This document shows positions 37,921 through 46,365 of a stretch of DNA of 64,000 nucleotides, piece after piece (the first letter of the stretch is position 1; every line of letters begins with the position of its first letter). Source of the stretch: an uncultured Lacinutrix sp. (GTDB taxonomy: Bacteria > Bacteroidota > Bacteroidia > Flavobacteriales > Flavobacteriaceae); assembly GCF_947500605.1 (NCBI RefSeq), contig NZ_CANMSJ010000004.1, positions 186,001-250,000 on the forward strand, given 5' to 3'. Under the pieces are notes generated by a model. That model saw only the letters and a program-made list of their open reading frames with translations. It did no database searches and was not told the origin of the DNA. The position numbers and the translations under genes were made by a program.

Positions 37921-39423
37921 TTATGCTAAAACTGAATCTTCAGTCTTTACATCTGATTTTATAATTTTCATTGCAGTCATTGCAGCTCTTAATCGCTTTC
38001 CTACAGCTTCGATTGGATGATTTCTAATCGCATCGTTTACTGCTATTAATTCGATATTATCCACTCCTGTTGTTGTAGAAAATGATTTACCAATAATGTC
38101 TGTATCTACCGTTTTCATGAAATCTGTTAATAACGGTTTACAAGCATGGTCAAATAAATAACATCCGTATTCTGCAGTATCCGAAATTACTCTGTTCATT
38201 TCAAATAATTTTTTTCTAGCAATTGTATTAGCAATTAATGGTAGTTCATGAAGTGATTCGTAATAAGCAGAATCTTCAATAATCCCTGCACTTACCATAG
38301 TTTCGTATGCTAGTTCCACACCAGACTTTACAAATGCTACTAATAACGTTCCATGATCAAAATACTCTTGCTCAGAAATATGATTTGGTGTTAACTCTGT
38401 TTTCTCAAAAGCAGTTTCACCTGTTGCAGCTCTCCATTTTAAAAGGTTTACATCATCATTTGCCCAATCTTCCATCATTGTTTTTGAAAAATGACCAGAA
38501 ATAATATCGTCCATATGCTTTTCGAATAACGGACGCATGATGTCTTTTAATTCTTCAGATAATTGGTATGCTTTTACTTTTGCTGGATTAGATAAACGGT
38601 CCATCATGTTTGTAATTCCTCCATGCTTTAAAGCTTCTGTAATTGTTTCCCAACCAAACTGGATTAATTTTCCAGCATAACCAGGTTCAATACCCTCTGC
38701 AACCATTTTATCAAACGATAAAATCGCACCTGTTTGAAGTAAACCACATAAAATGGTTTGCTCACCCATTAAATCACTTTTTACCTCAGCAACAAAAGAC
38801 GATTCTAACACACCTGCACGATGCCCACCAGTTCCAGCAGCATAGGCTTTCGCCTGAGCCCAACCTTTATTTTCTGGATCGTTTTCTGGATGTACAGCAA
38901 TTAATGTTGGCACACCAAAACCACGTTTATATTCTTCTCTAACTTCTGTTCCTGGACACTTTGGAGCAACCATAATAACAGTGATATCCTCTCTAACCTG
39001 GGTTCCTTCTTCAACAATATTAAATCCGTGAGAATAACTTAATGTCGCTCCTTTTTTCATTAGAGGCATTATCGCTTTTACTACGTTTGTATGTTGCTTA
39101 TCTGGTGTTAAATTTAATACTAAATCTGCAGTAGGAATTAACTCGTCATAAGTCCCAACAGTAAACCCGTTAGAATTTGCGTTTTTAAAAGACTCGCGTT
39201 GCTCGTCTATCGCCACTTGTCTTAATGTATACGAAATATCCAAACCAGAATCTCTCATGTTTAATCCTTGGTTTAAACCTTGTGCGCCGCAACCAACAAT
39301 TACAATCTTCTTTCCTTTCAATGCATTTACACCATCTTCAAATTCTGAAGCATCCATGAATCTACATTTACCTAATTGATCTAATTGATTTCTTAATGAT
39401 AATGTGTTAAAGTAATTTGACAT
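37921..39423 (-). CDS. ilvC: Ketol-acid reductoisomerase, class II
   Basis: Isomerises and reduces acetohydroxy acids with NADPH and Mg2+. 500 residues, the long (E. coli-type) class II enzyme with a duplicated helical C-terminal domain, not the 330-residue class I form. [20 protein letters not shown] (about 40-59) is the dinucleotide fold, [18 protein letters not shown] a conserved block, and [12 protein letters not shown] holds the first metal-binding residues. ilvC follows ilvN by 11 bp. No oddities. Confidence 0.97.
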   Translation of the reverse strand: MSNYFNTLSLRNQLDQLGKCRFMDASEFEDGVNALKGKKIVIVGCGAQGLNQGLNMRDSGLDISYTLRQVAIDEQRESFKNANSNGFTVGTYDELIPTADLVLNLTPDKQHTNVVKAIMPLMKKGATLSYSHGFNIVEEGTQVREDITVIMVAPKCPGTEVREEYKRGFGVPTLIAVHPENDPENKGWAQAKAYAAGTGGHRAGVLESSFVAEVKSDLMGEQTILCGLLQTGAILSFDKMVAEGIEPGYAGKLIQFGWETITEALKHGGITNMMDRLSNPAKVKAYQLSEELKDIMRPLFEKHMDDIISGHFSKTMMEDWANDDVNLLKWRAATGETAFEKTELTPNHISEQEYFDHGTLLVAFVKSGVELAYETMVSAGIIEDSAYYESLHELPLIANTIARKKLFEMNRVISDTAEYGCYLFDHACKPLLTDFMKTVDTDIIGKSFSTTTGVDNIELIAVNDAIRNHPIEAVGKRLRAAMTAMKIIKSDVKTEDSVLA

Positions 39424-39434
39424 TGTATTGTTTT

Positions 39435-39962
39435 TTATTGATTAAATGCTACAAGCATTTTTGATATTTCCATTGGTTCTTTAGTCACTGCAATACGTCC
39501 TGAACGCGTAAATTGCATGATTCCAAAAACAGTTAATTCTCTATGTAATAAATCTATTTCTTCTTTTCTACCAGACTTTTCGATAACAAAAAACTCTTTG
39601 TTAACAGTAACAATTCTGGAATTGCTTTCTTTAATTATATTCTGAATTTGGCGTTCATCAAACAACAAATCTGATTTCATCTTAAAAATGCACGATTCTT
39701 GATAAATCGTTTCATCCTCTGTGTGATAGTACGCTTTAATAACTTCGACTTGCTTTTCTATTTGACCAATAATTTTTTTCATTTGATCCTCTGAAAGCGC
39801 AACTACCATAGTCCATTTAGTAACATTTTCAATTTCTGAAACTGAAGAATTAATACTTTCAATATTAATATGCCTTCTTTGAAAAATAGCTGAAATCCTA
39901 TTTAATAATCCGATATTGTTTTCGGTATAAATGGAAACGGTATATAAATTATTTTCATTCAT
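39435..39962 (-). CDS. ilvN: Acetolactate synthase, regulatory small subunit
   Basis: 175 residues with an N-terminal ACT domain ([20 protein letters not shown]) that binds valine and a C-terminal domain that activates the catalytic subunit. The length matches IlvN/IlvH proteins of 160-175 residues. It begins one base after ilvB ends, ensuring stoichiometric synthesis. Feedback sensitivity to valine is expected from the family but not provable here. Confidence 0.95.
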   Translation of the reverse strand: MNENNLYTVSIYTENNIGLLNRISAIFQRRHINIESINSSVSEIENVTKWTMVVALSEDQMKKIIGQIEKQVEVIKAYYHTEDETIYQESCIFKMKSDLLFDERQIQNIIKESNSRIVTVNKEFFVIEKSGRKEEIDLLHRELTVFGIMQFTRSGRIAVTKEPMEISKMLVAFNQ

Positions 39963-39963
39963 A

Positions 39964-41697
39964 TTATTCTAATCTTATATCTGAAACTGACGCTCCTGTT
40001 GGTATCATTGGAAAAACTTTTCCTTCTTTTTCTACACAAACCTCTAAAAAATAAGGTCCATCTGTATTTATCATTTTAGCAACTGCATCTTTAAGCTCTT
40101 CTCTTTTTGTTACTTTTTGTGCATCTATGTAATAGCCTTTTGCAATAGCGACAAAGTCTGGATTTGTCATTTCTGTAGATGCATAACGTCTATCAAAAAA
40201 TAGTTCTTGCCACTGCCTTACCATTCCTAAAAACTCGTTGTTTAAAACAACAATTTTAACTGGTACTTTTTGTTGAAAAATAGTTCCCAATTCTTGAATA
40301 GTCATTTGATAACCACCATCTCCAGATATTGAAATAACTTCTCGCTCTGGAGCAGCCATTTTTGCTCCAATTGCAGCAGGAAGACCAAAGCCCATTGTCC
40401 CTAAACCACCAGAGGTAATATTGCTTCTGGTTTTGTTGAAGTTTGCATAACGGCAAGCTATCATTTGGTGCTGACCAACATCACTTACAATTGCTGCATC
40501 ACCTTTGGTTTGTATATTAATTTCTTTTAAAACCTCAGCCATTGTTAATCCTTCTTTGGTAGGATACAAATCGTCTTTTATAACTTTTTCATATTCGATA
40601 GCATATAAATCTTTAAATTTCTGATGCCATTCTGGATGTGTTTTTTCTTCTAAAAGCGGTAATAAGGCTGCTAAACTTTCTTTTGCATCTCCTAAAACTG
40701 CTACTTCTGTTTTTACATTCTTATCTATTTCGGCTGGATCAATTTCAAAATGAATCACTTTAGCTTGCTTTGCATAACGTGATAAATCACCTGTTACTCG
40801 ATCGTCAAAACGCATTCCGATGGCAATTAAAACATCGCAATCATTAGTTAATACATTTGGCGCGTAATTACCATGCATTCCAACCATACCAATATTTAAT
40901 GGATGAGAAGTAGGAATTGCTCCTGCGCCTAAAATAGTCCAAGCTGATGGTATTCCTGCTTTTTCAACCACTGCTTTAAACTGATCTTCAGCTTGCCCTA
41001 AAGACACACCTTGCCCCCAAACTATCATTGGTTTTTTAGCAGCATTAATTAATTCTGCAGCAGCTTCAACAGATGCTTGATCTAACTTAGGAATTGGGAT
41101 ATAACTTCTAACACCTTTACATTTTTCGTATTTAAAATCGAACTCTTCAAACTGAGCATCTTTAGTAATATCTATTAAAACAGGACCCGGACGACCGCTT
41201 CTTGCTATATAAAACGCTTTAGCAATTGCCTCAGGAATTTGAGATGCTTTGGTAACTTGACAATTCCATTTTGTAACTGGTGTAGAAATACCGACAATAT
41301 CCGTTTCTTGAAAAGCATCACTACCTAACAAATGCGAAGACACCTGACCGGTTATACAAACCATTGGTGTACTGTCTATTTGCGCATCTGCAATACCTGT
41401 AATTAAATTTGTTGCTCCTGGTCCAGATGTTGCAAGCGCAACTCCTACTTTACCAGAGATACGGGCATAACCTTGAGCAGAATGTGTTGCACCTTGCTCA
41501 TGACGTGTTAATACGTGATGGATTTTATCTTGATACTTATAAAGCTCATCGTAAACCGGCATTATAGCTCCTCCTGGATAACCATAAAGGATATCTACAC
41601 CTTCGGCTAACAAACATCTGATAACCGCTTCGCTACCAGAAATACGCTCTGTACCTTCCGTATTGTTTGTTTCTTTTTTTATTGTTTTTGTATCCAT
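39964..41697 (-). CDS. ilvB: Acetolactate synthase, catalytic large subunit
   Basis: ThDP-dependent enzyme of 577 residues condensing two pyruvates or pyruvate with 2-oxobutyrate. LYGYPGGAIMPVYDELY near the N-terminus includes the loop before the catalytic Glu, ATSGPGATNLITGIADAQID is typical of the family, and GDGGYQMTIQELGTIFQQ...VVLNN is the ThDP/Mg motif (about 440-470). The C-terminal PMIPTGASVSDIRLE matches bacterial AHAS. The start at 41697 gives an extra 20 residues before the first conserved block; a later start is possible but no better ATG is seen. Confidence 0.96.
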   Translation of the reverse strand: MDTKTIKKETNNTEGTERISGSEAVIRCLLAEGVDILYGYPGGAIMPVYDELYKYQDKIHHVLTRHEQGATHSAQGYARISGKVGVALATSGPGATNLITGIADAQIDSTPMVCITGQVSSHLLGSDAFQETDIVGISTPVTKWNCQVTKASQIPEAIAKAFYIARSGRPGPVLIDITKDAQFEEFDFKYEKCKGVRSYIPIPKLDQASVEAAAELINAAKKPMIVWGQGVSLGQAEDQFKAVVEKAGIPSAWTILGAGAIPTSHPLNIGMVGMHGNYAPNVLTNDCDVLIAIGMRFDDRVTGDLSRYAKQAKVIHFEIDPAEIDKNVKTEVAVLGDAKESLAALLPLLEEKTHPEWHQKFKDLYAIEYEKVIKDDLYPTKEGLTMAEVLKEINIQTKGDAAIVSDVGQHQMIACRYANFNKTRSNITSGGLGTMGFGLPAAIGAKMAAPEREVISISGDGGYQMTIQELGTIFQQKVPVKIVVLNNEFLGMVRQWQELFFDRRYASTEMTNPDFVAIAKGYYIDAQKVTKREELKDAVAKMINTDGPYFLEVCVEKEGKVFPMIPTGASVSDIRLE

Positions 41698-41732
41698 ATT
41701 AATCTTGTTAGGATTATTATATTTCGTGTAAT

Positions 41733-41810
41733 ACCTCTCGCTTTCGTTCGAGGTGACATTTGTTTTAATTATTAGTTTTTCGACTAAGAGATTACTGCTT
41801 TCGCAGGAAT
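41733..41810. repeat. Palindromic repeat remnants between ilvB and ilvD
   Basis: ACCTCTCGCTTTCGTTCGAGGT followed by GACATT (41733-41760), then GATTACTGCTTTCGCAGGAAT (ends near 41810). These represent two of the palindrome families seen elsewhere and occupy most of the 116-bp intercistronic gap. Confidence 0.6.
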
Positions 41811-41813
41811 TTG

Positions 41814-43493
41814 TTAGAACTCATCTGTCACACATCCTTTTGATGCAGACGATACTGTTTTAGCATATTTATACAACACACCTCTTTTAAATTTTAAATC
41901 TGGAGCTTTCCATGATTGTCTTCTTTCTTCTAATTCTTGATCTGAAACCTCTAAAACAATACTATTAGTTTCTGCATCAATGGTAATTATATCTCCATCT
42001 TTTACAAGAGCTAGATTACCTCCCTCTTGTGCTTCGGGAGTAATATGCCCTACAACAAAACCATGCGTTCCACCAGAAAAACGGCCATCTGTAATTAAGG
42101 CTACATCTTTACCTAAACCTGCTCCCATAATTGCAGCAGTTGGTTTTAGCATTTCTGGCATTCCTGGTCCTCCTTTTGGACCTTCGTAACGAATTACGAC
42201 CACATCTCCTTTACCTACTAATCCGTCTCTTATTCCATCATTAGCAGCATATTCACCTTCAAAGACTTTTGCTTTTCCTTTAAATTTCAAACCTTCTTTT
42301 CCCGTTATTTTAGCAACACTTCCTTCGGTTGCTAAATTTCCATAAAGCATTCTTAAATGTCCAGAAATTTTAATAGGGTTTTCAATTGGCTTAATAACAT
42401 CTTGACCTTCGGTTAAATCTGCTACATCTAATAAATTTTCAGCAATTGTTTTTCCTGTAACGGTTAAACAATCTCCATGAAGCATTCCTTTTTTAAGTAG
42501 GTATTTCATAACCGCTGGAATTCCGCCAACAGCGTGAACATCTTCCATCAGGTATTTTCCACTAGGTTTTAAATCGGCTAAAAATGGTGTATTATCACTT
42601 ATGTCTTGAAAATCTTTAAGTGTAAAATCTATTTGAGCAGCTCTTGCAATTGCTAAAAAGTGTAATACCGCGTTAGTAGAACCTCCTAAAATAGTTACTA
42701 ATCTCACTGCATTTTCTAGAGATTTTCTTGTAATTATATCACTTGGTTTTATATCTTTTTCTAAAAGCAATCTTAAAGCTTCACCCGCTTTTACAGACTC
42801 TTCTTTTTTAGCATCGCTTAGTGCAGGATTAGAAGAATTGAAAGGCAACGTCATCCCTAAAGCCTCAATTGCAGAAGCCATAGTATTTGCTGTATACATT
42901 CCACCACAAGCTCCAGCTCCTGGACATGCTTTTTCAACAATGTTTTGGTATTCTGTTTCATCCATGGTTCCAGCAACTTTACTTCCCCAAGCTTCGAAAG
43001 CAGAAACAACATCTAATTTTTGCCCGTTATGGCAACCAGAATCTATAGTTCCTCCATACACCAAAACACTGGGCCTATTTAAACGAATCATAGCTATTAA
43101 TGCGCCAGGCATATTTTTATCGCAACCTACAACAGTAATTAAACCATCGTAACTCATAGCTTGCACTACGGTTTCCATAGAATCTGCAATAATATCTCGA
43201 GACGGCAACGAATAGCGCATTCCTGGAGTACCCATAGAAATACCATCACTAACTCCAATAGTATTAAAGATTAAACCGATAACGTCCTTATTCTTTGTTC
43301 CTTCCTTAACTAATTTTGCTAAATCATTAAGATGCATATTGCATGGATTACCCTCGTAACCAGTACTCGCAATACCAATAATAGGTTTAAAAAAATCCTC
43401 TTTAGTTAATCCAATAGCATGAAGCATGGCTTGCGCTGCTGGTTGTGTTGGATCTTGCGTTACGGTTTTACTGTATTTGTTTAATTGACTCAT
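41814..43493 (-). CDS. ilvD: Dihydroxy-acid dehydratase
   Basis: Fe-S dehydratase of 559 residues making 2-oxo acids for Ile and Val. Cluster cysteines lie in the [12 protein letters not shown] block (about 52), [12 protein letters not shown] (about 120) and [18 protein letters not shown] (about 190-205); [19 protein letters not shown] near residue 470 is the C-terminal signature. First structural gene of the ilv operon, preceded by the attenuator at 43657-43784. The gap downstream to ilvB contains repeats but no clear terminator. Confidence 0.97.
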   Translation of the reverse strand: MSQLNKYSKTVTQDPTQPAAQAMLHAIGLTKEDFFKPIIGIASTGYEGNPCNMHLNDLAKLVKEGTKNKDVIGLIFNTIGVSDGISMGTPGMRYSLPSRDIIADSMETVVQAMSYDGLITVVGCDKNMPGALIAMIRLNRPSVLVYGGTIDSGCHNGQKLDVVSAFEAWGSKVAGTMDETEYQNIVEKACPGAGACGGMYTANTMASAIEALGMTLPFNSSNPALSDAKKEESVKAGEALRLLLEKDIKPSDIITRKSLENAVRLVTILGGSTNAVLHFLAIARAAQIDFTLKDFQDISDNTPFLADLKPSGKYLMEDVHAVGGIPAVMKYLLKKGMLHGDCLTVTGKTIAENLLDVADLTEGQDVIKPIENPIKISGHLRMLYGNLATEGSVAKITGKEGLKFKGKAKVFEGEYAANDGIRDGLVGKGDVVVIRYEGPKGGPGMPEMLKPTAAIMGAGLGKDVALITDGRFSGGTHGFVVGHITPEAQEGGNLALVKDGDIITIDAETNSIVLEVSDQELEERRQSWKAPDLKFKRGVLYKYAKTVSSASKGCVTDEF

Positions 43494-43656
43494 ATTTTTG
43501 TTTGATAAATCTAAAGTACTTCTTTGCTTTTCTTTGATAATTATTATTTCTTATTCTCTCGCTAAATCCAACATCGTTAATATTTAATTAAAATACTGAT
43601 TTACAGCGCTTTAATTAATCTCTTTTATGATACCCAATAACCTTAATTTTTTACAT

Positions 43657-43685
43657 AAAAAAAGCCTTCCGAAAAGGAAGGCTTT
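43657..43685 (-). terminator. Attenuator terminator upstream of ilvD
   Basis: On the minus strand AAAGCCTTCC (43685-43676) pairs exactly with GGAAGGCTTT (43670-43661) over a TTTTC loop, followed by T residues to 43657, making a run of seven T with the stem end. It lies between the leader frame and ilvD, 163 bp before the ilvD start, so it would stop transcription before the operon. Confidence 0.92.
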
Positions 43686-43744
43686 AAATAAATTATATAT
43701 TTTAATTCATCATAGCATTCCCTGGCTTCGTGAAATAATCACGA
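43674..43744 (-). promoter_or_regulatory. Alternative RNA pairings of the ilv attenuator
   Basis: Two pairings are visible besides the terminator. TCGTGA/TCACGA forms a 6-bp stem with a TTATT loop (43744-43728) across the Ile/Val codons and could serve as a pause hairpin. AGGGAATGCT (43723-43714), the last codons before the stop, can pair with AGCCTTCCTT (43683-43674), the left arm of the terminator, with 9 of 10 positions paired (one G-U, one mismatch). A ribosome stalled on Ile codons would leave that segment free and favour antitermination; one reaching the stop codon would cover it. Confidence 0.7.
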
Positions 43745-43784
43745 TGCGAATAATAGAAATGATATTAATGACTTGTTTTTTCAT
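43710..43784 (-). CDS. ilvL: Ile/Val-rich leader peptide of the ilv operon
   Basis: A 24-residue frame ending in TGA. Starting at its ATG, Ile occupies positions 6, 8, 9, 11, 12, 14, 16 and 17 and Val positions 5 and 15; the only other features are basic residues (Lys2, Lys3, Arg13, Arg19). It is the sole frame between the promoter region and the terminator hairpin, which starts 24 bases after the stop. Composition, position and the competing RNA pairings match branched-chain leader peptides such as E. coli ilvL, with which it shares logic and not sequence. The upstream AT-rich 43785-43955 region should contain the promoter. Confidence 0.82.
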   Translation of the reverse strand: MKKQVINIISIIRIVIISRSQGML

Positions 43785-43955
43785 TTAAGCTTCAAATATT
43801 AAAAATTATTTTTTGGTATCCTAATTTAAAAAATCAAATAACTAAAAAAAAAAATTAAAAACTAAGTGTAACGATTGATATTAATAGATTTTGACTAAAT
43901 AACTAATAACAAAAAATGGTATATTAGCTTGTTAGAAAAAAAATAAAAATACAAA

Positions 43956-44429
43956 ATGAGTAATAAAGATCAATTTATGAAAGAAGCTGTAAACGCAGCT
44001 TTAAAAGGAATGAATAACAACGAAGGTGGACCATTTGGTTGTGTAGTTGTTAAAGACGGAAAAATTGTAGGACGTGGAAACAACAAAGTAACCTCTACTA
44101 ACGACCCAACTGCACATGCAGAAGTTACTGCTATTAGAGATGCTTGTAAAAATTTAGACTCGTTTCAATTAGATGGTTGCGAAATTTACACCTCTTGCGA
44201 ACCTTGCCCAATGTGTTTAGGTGCTATTTACTGGGCTAGACCAGACAAAGTATATTACGGAAGTAACCAAGTAGATGCTGCTAATATTGGCTTTGATGAC
44301 GAATTTATTTACAAAGAAATCCCATTACCATACGCAGAAAGAAGTATCCCGTTTGAGCAATTAGCTCGCGAAATAGCATTAGAGCCATTTCAAGAATGGA
44401 CTAAAAAGATTGACAAAACTGAGTACTAA
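43956..44429 (+). CDS. guaD: Guanine deaminase, cytidine-deaminase fold
   Basis: 157-residue zinc hydrolase, probably converting guanine to xanthine. Zinc site: HAE in DPTAHAEVTAIRDAC (about 54-56) and PCPMC in SCEPCPMCLGAIYWA (about 84-87), where Glu of HAE is the proton shuttle. The C-terminal tail (FDDEFIYKEIPLPYAERSIP) resembles B. subtilis GuaD, in which it swaps between subunits and covers the site. tRNA adenosine deaminase TadA is the main alternative, but this tail and NxxxSTNDPTAHAE context favour GuaD. Divergent from the ilv operon. Confidence 0.82.
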   Translation: MSNKDQFMKEAVNAALKGMNNNEGGPFGCVVVKDGKIVGRGNNKVTSTNDPTAHAEVTAIRDACKNLDSFQLDGCEIYTSCEPCPMCLGAIYWARPDKVYYGSNQVDAANIGFDDEFIYKEIPLPYAERSIPFEQLAREIALEPFQEWTKKIDKTEY

Positions 44430-44440
44430 ATAAACAATTA

Positions 44441-44574
44441 TGTCAGTTCGAGTGTTTAGGCTTTTTCGTCTAAATGTATCGAGAGTATTTAAAACACTTA
44501 ATATTTATCGATAGTTCTGCTCAGCGCAGACTAAATACAAAATTTCACAAAAAAGAATTTCACTCGAAGTGACA
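44441..44574. repeat. Inverted repeat element TGTCAGTTCGAGTG
   Basis: TGTCAGTTCGAGTG (44441-44454) and its near-complement CACTCGAAGTGACA (44561-44574) bound a 106-bp interior that holds smaller palindromes (GTATCGAGAGT, TATCGATAGTTCT, CTCAGCGCAG). The element starts 11 bp after guaD and ends just before a membrane-protein frame that lacks a start codon. Confidence 0.75.
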
Positions 44575-44580
44575 CTATAG

Positions 44581-45117
44581 TTACATCATACCTTTTTATT
44601 CCATTTACAATTTAAACAACTAAGCTTTATCGCACTACATTACAAAAAAAACAACATCATTAAAGGCGCATTAATTTATAGTGCTGGAGATACAATAGCA
44701 GCCTTAATTGTTGATGAGTTTTCTTGGCATAGGCTACTAGGGCTTGCATTCGTTGGCGCTACATTTTACGCGTTTGAAATACCTAATTACTTTGATTGGA
44801 TTGTAAAAAAAACACAAAAACTAAAAGGAGTAAAAGCAATCCTAAGCAAAACAGGTTTAGCTATCGCCTATTTTAACCCACTTTGGGTTGCTAGGCATTT
44901 GTTGTTTATTAAAATATTTTCATGGCAATTTAATGAGATTGGCTTTAACCTAATAACTATAGCATTTTGGTCATTTTTAGTAAATATCCCAATTTCATTT
45001 TTAGCTAATTATGTTATCCAAAATCGCTTTAAATTAAAATGGAGATTCTTAGGAAGCGCAATATACTCCGCGATAATGGCGGTATATTATGCTCTAGGCG
45101 AAACTATTTTTAGTTAA
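44581..45117 (+). pseudogene. Mpv17-like membrane protein gene without a start codon
   Basis: An open frame from 44581 to the stop at 45117 encodes a coherent membrane protein: IIKGALIYSAGDTIAALIV, then several hydrophobic helices, NPLWVARHLLFIKIFSWQF, IPISFLANYVIQNRFKLKW and a final YSAIMAVYYALGETIF. The GALIYSAGDTIA start and the later helices recall the Mpv17/PMP22 family, but this is a weak resemblance. There is no ATG, GTG or TTG before 44899, well inside the conserved part; an in-frame TAG lies at 44578. The 5' end seems to have been lost where the 44441-44574 repeat sits. An ATT or ATC start is the alternative. Confidence 0.5.
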
Positions 45118-45581
45118 AAAACAACACTTACCTATTTCAGTATTTTTACCGAACCCCAAATAAAAATAATTTTGGTGATTGGGTTATTGTTTCTATAATA
45201 GATTAGATTTTACATTCGCAGTCTTTTTTTTAATCCTGAACCTATTGTGTAATTGTATTTTCTTTTAAAGCCGTTATAGATTATATCGCTTTATATTCAA
45301 GCTTTCCTTCTTCTAATTGTTCCTTTATCTCATTTATCTACTTAGAAAGAACTTCAATGTAATGTGTTTTAAAATAAAAATAGTATCAGATGCAAAAACA
45401 AAAGATAGACTTCAATTACTCTAATTTTATCTGAAATCGCTAGTATCTACGCAAGTAACTGATTCTTTTAAATTTACGGTAATTGGTTTTTACAATTTAA
45501 GAATCAATTTTTATTATGAATATTTGTACGAAAATTGAATATATTTCGTTATTTTGTGAATTAAATACAAAAAAGAATTAT
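45118..45581. other. Gap with decayed coding remnants
   Basis: 464 bp with no intact gene. On the minus strand, about 45395-45290, a frame reads HYIEVLSK, a stop, then INEIKEQLEEGKLEYKAI, with a further possible piece (ASDTIFILK) in another frame upstream. This looks like a small helical protein broken by a stop and a frameshift. I do not recognise it. The end of the gap (45520-45581) is the likely promoter of the next gene. Confidence 0.3.
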
Positions 45582-45806
45582 ATGGAAACGTTACTTATAG
45601 AAGCTCAAGAGTTTGAAGATATGAAAATGAGCAATATGTCAACTAGCGATCGTGTTAAAGCCTCAAGAAAAGGCAAGTCAATAATATTAGGTTTAAATGA
45701 GTTTTATAAAGAAAGTAAAGATGAAAAAATTATGGACGTTATGAAAAGAGTTACCGAAAAAAAACAAAAAATAGAAAAGCGTCTTAAAGGAAGACCATCT
45801 TCTTAA
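45582..45806 (+). CDS. Small basic hypothetical protein
   Basis: 74 residues, rich in Lys and Met, predicted wholly helical, ending KKQKIEKRLKGRPSS. I recognise no family. The frame is open from 45516, but the first 22 codons overlap a promoter-like stretch (TTGAATATATTTCGTTATTTTG) and the ATG at 45582 follows an A-rich leader, so the shorter form is preferred. A strong terminator follows 20 bp downstream, so it is a single-gene unit. A DNA-binding or antitoxin-like role is conceivable from charge and size only. Confidence 0.6.
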   Translation: METLLIEAQEFEDMKMSNMSTSDRVKASRKGKSIILGLNEFYKESKDEKIMDVMKRVTEKKQKIEKRLKGRPSS

Positions 45807-45825
45807 TAAAAGAAATTAGTAAATT

Positions 45826-45870
45826 AAAAATGGACTTAACTTTATATATAAAGTTAAGTCCATTTTTTTT
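45826..45870 (+). terminator. Intrinsic terminator after the small basic protein
   Basis: AAAAATGGACTTAACTTTA pairs with TAAAGTTAAGTCCATTTTT over a TATA loop, followed by a T-run to about 45870. The flanking A and T runs make it potentially bidirectional. Confidence 0.92.
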
Positions 45871-45937
45871 GTTAGGTATACTATTTATCTACGACAACAA
45901 ATTATAGATTTATATCTTAGCACAAACTAAAATTATA

Positions 45938-46273
45938 ATGAGCAAAACGTATTACGATCCAGCCGATTTAAGAAAATTCGGAAAAATAAGTGAATGGAAT
46001 CAAGAATTAGGCGAAAAATTCTTTGATTACTATGGAAAGGTATTTGAAGAAGGTGCACTAACTGCAAGAGAAAAATCTCTTATAGCATTAGCTGTAGCAC
46101 ATACCGAACAATGTCCTTATTGTATAGATGCTTATACTAAAGACGGATTACAACGCGGCATTACAAAAGAAGAAATGATGGAAGCTTTACATGTTGGTGC
46201 AGCTATAAAAAGTGGAGCAACTTTAGTTCACGGTGTTCAAATGATGAATAAAGTGAACAAATTAGAAATGTAA
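45938..46273 (+). CDS. Arsenosugar-associated AhpD-like protein (CMD family)
   Basis: 111 residues of the carboxymuconolactone decarboxylase/AhpD fold. The redox pair CxxC is visible in HTEQCPYCIDAYTKDGL (about 58-61), followed by the conserved His-containing ALHVGAAIKSGATLVHG. This is the form described as an arsenosugar biosynthesis-associated peroxidase-like protein, found next to ArsS. Possible roles are thiol redox chemistry on trivalent arsenic intermediates (inference). It lies 92 bp ahead of arsS and is the first gene of the arsenosugar block. Confidence 0.85.
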   Translation: MSKTYYDPADLRKFGKISEWNQELGEKFFDYYGKVFEEGALTAREKSLIALAVAHTEQCPYCIDAYTKDGLQRGITKEEMMEALHVGAAIKSGATLVHGVQMMNKVNKLEM

Positions 46274-46365
46274 GTAGAAAACTATTTTCACTTTTTGAGC
46301 AACACATCTAACGACCTAAAACTAAAACCTCAAATTTTACGTAAACAGTACAGTTAAACTTAATA

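Noticed and set aside
40256-40456. A 66-codon frame inside ilvB on the same strand in another phase
   Set aside because: Overlaps a strongly conserved enzyme region and is Trp/Cys-rich without family features; a shadow frame.
43956-44429. tRNA adenosine deaminase TadA
   Set aside because: The C-terminal tail and the sequence around HAE fit guanine deaminase better, though the fold is shared.
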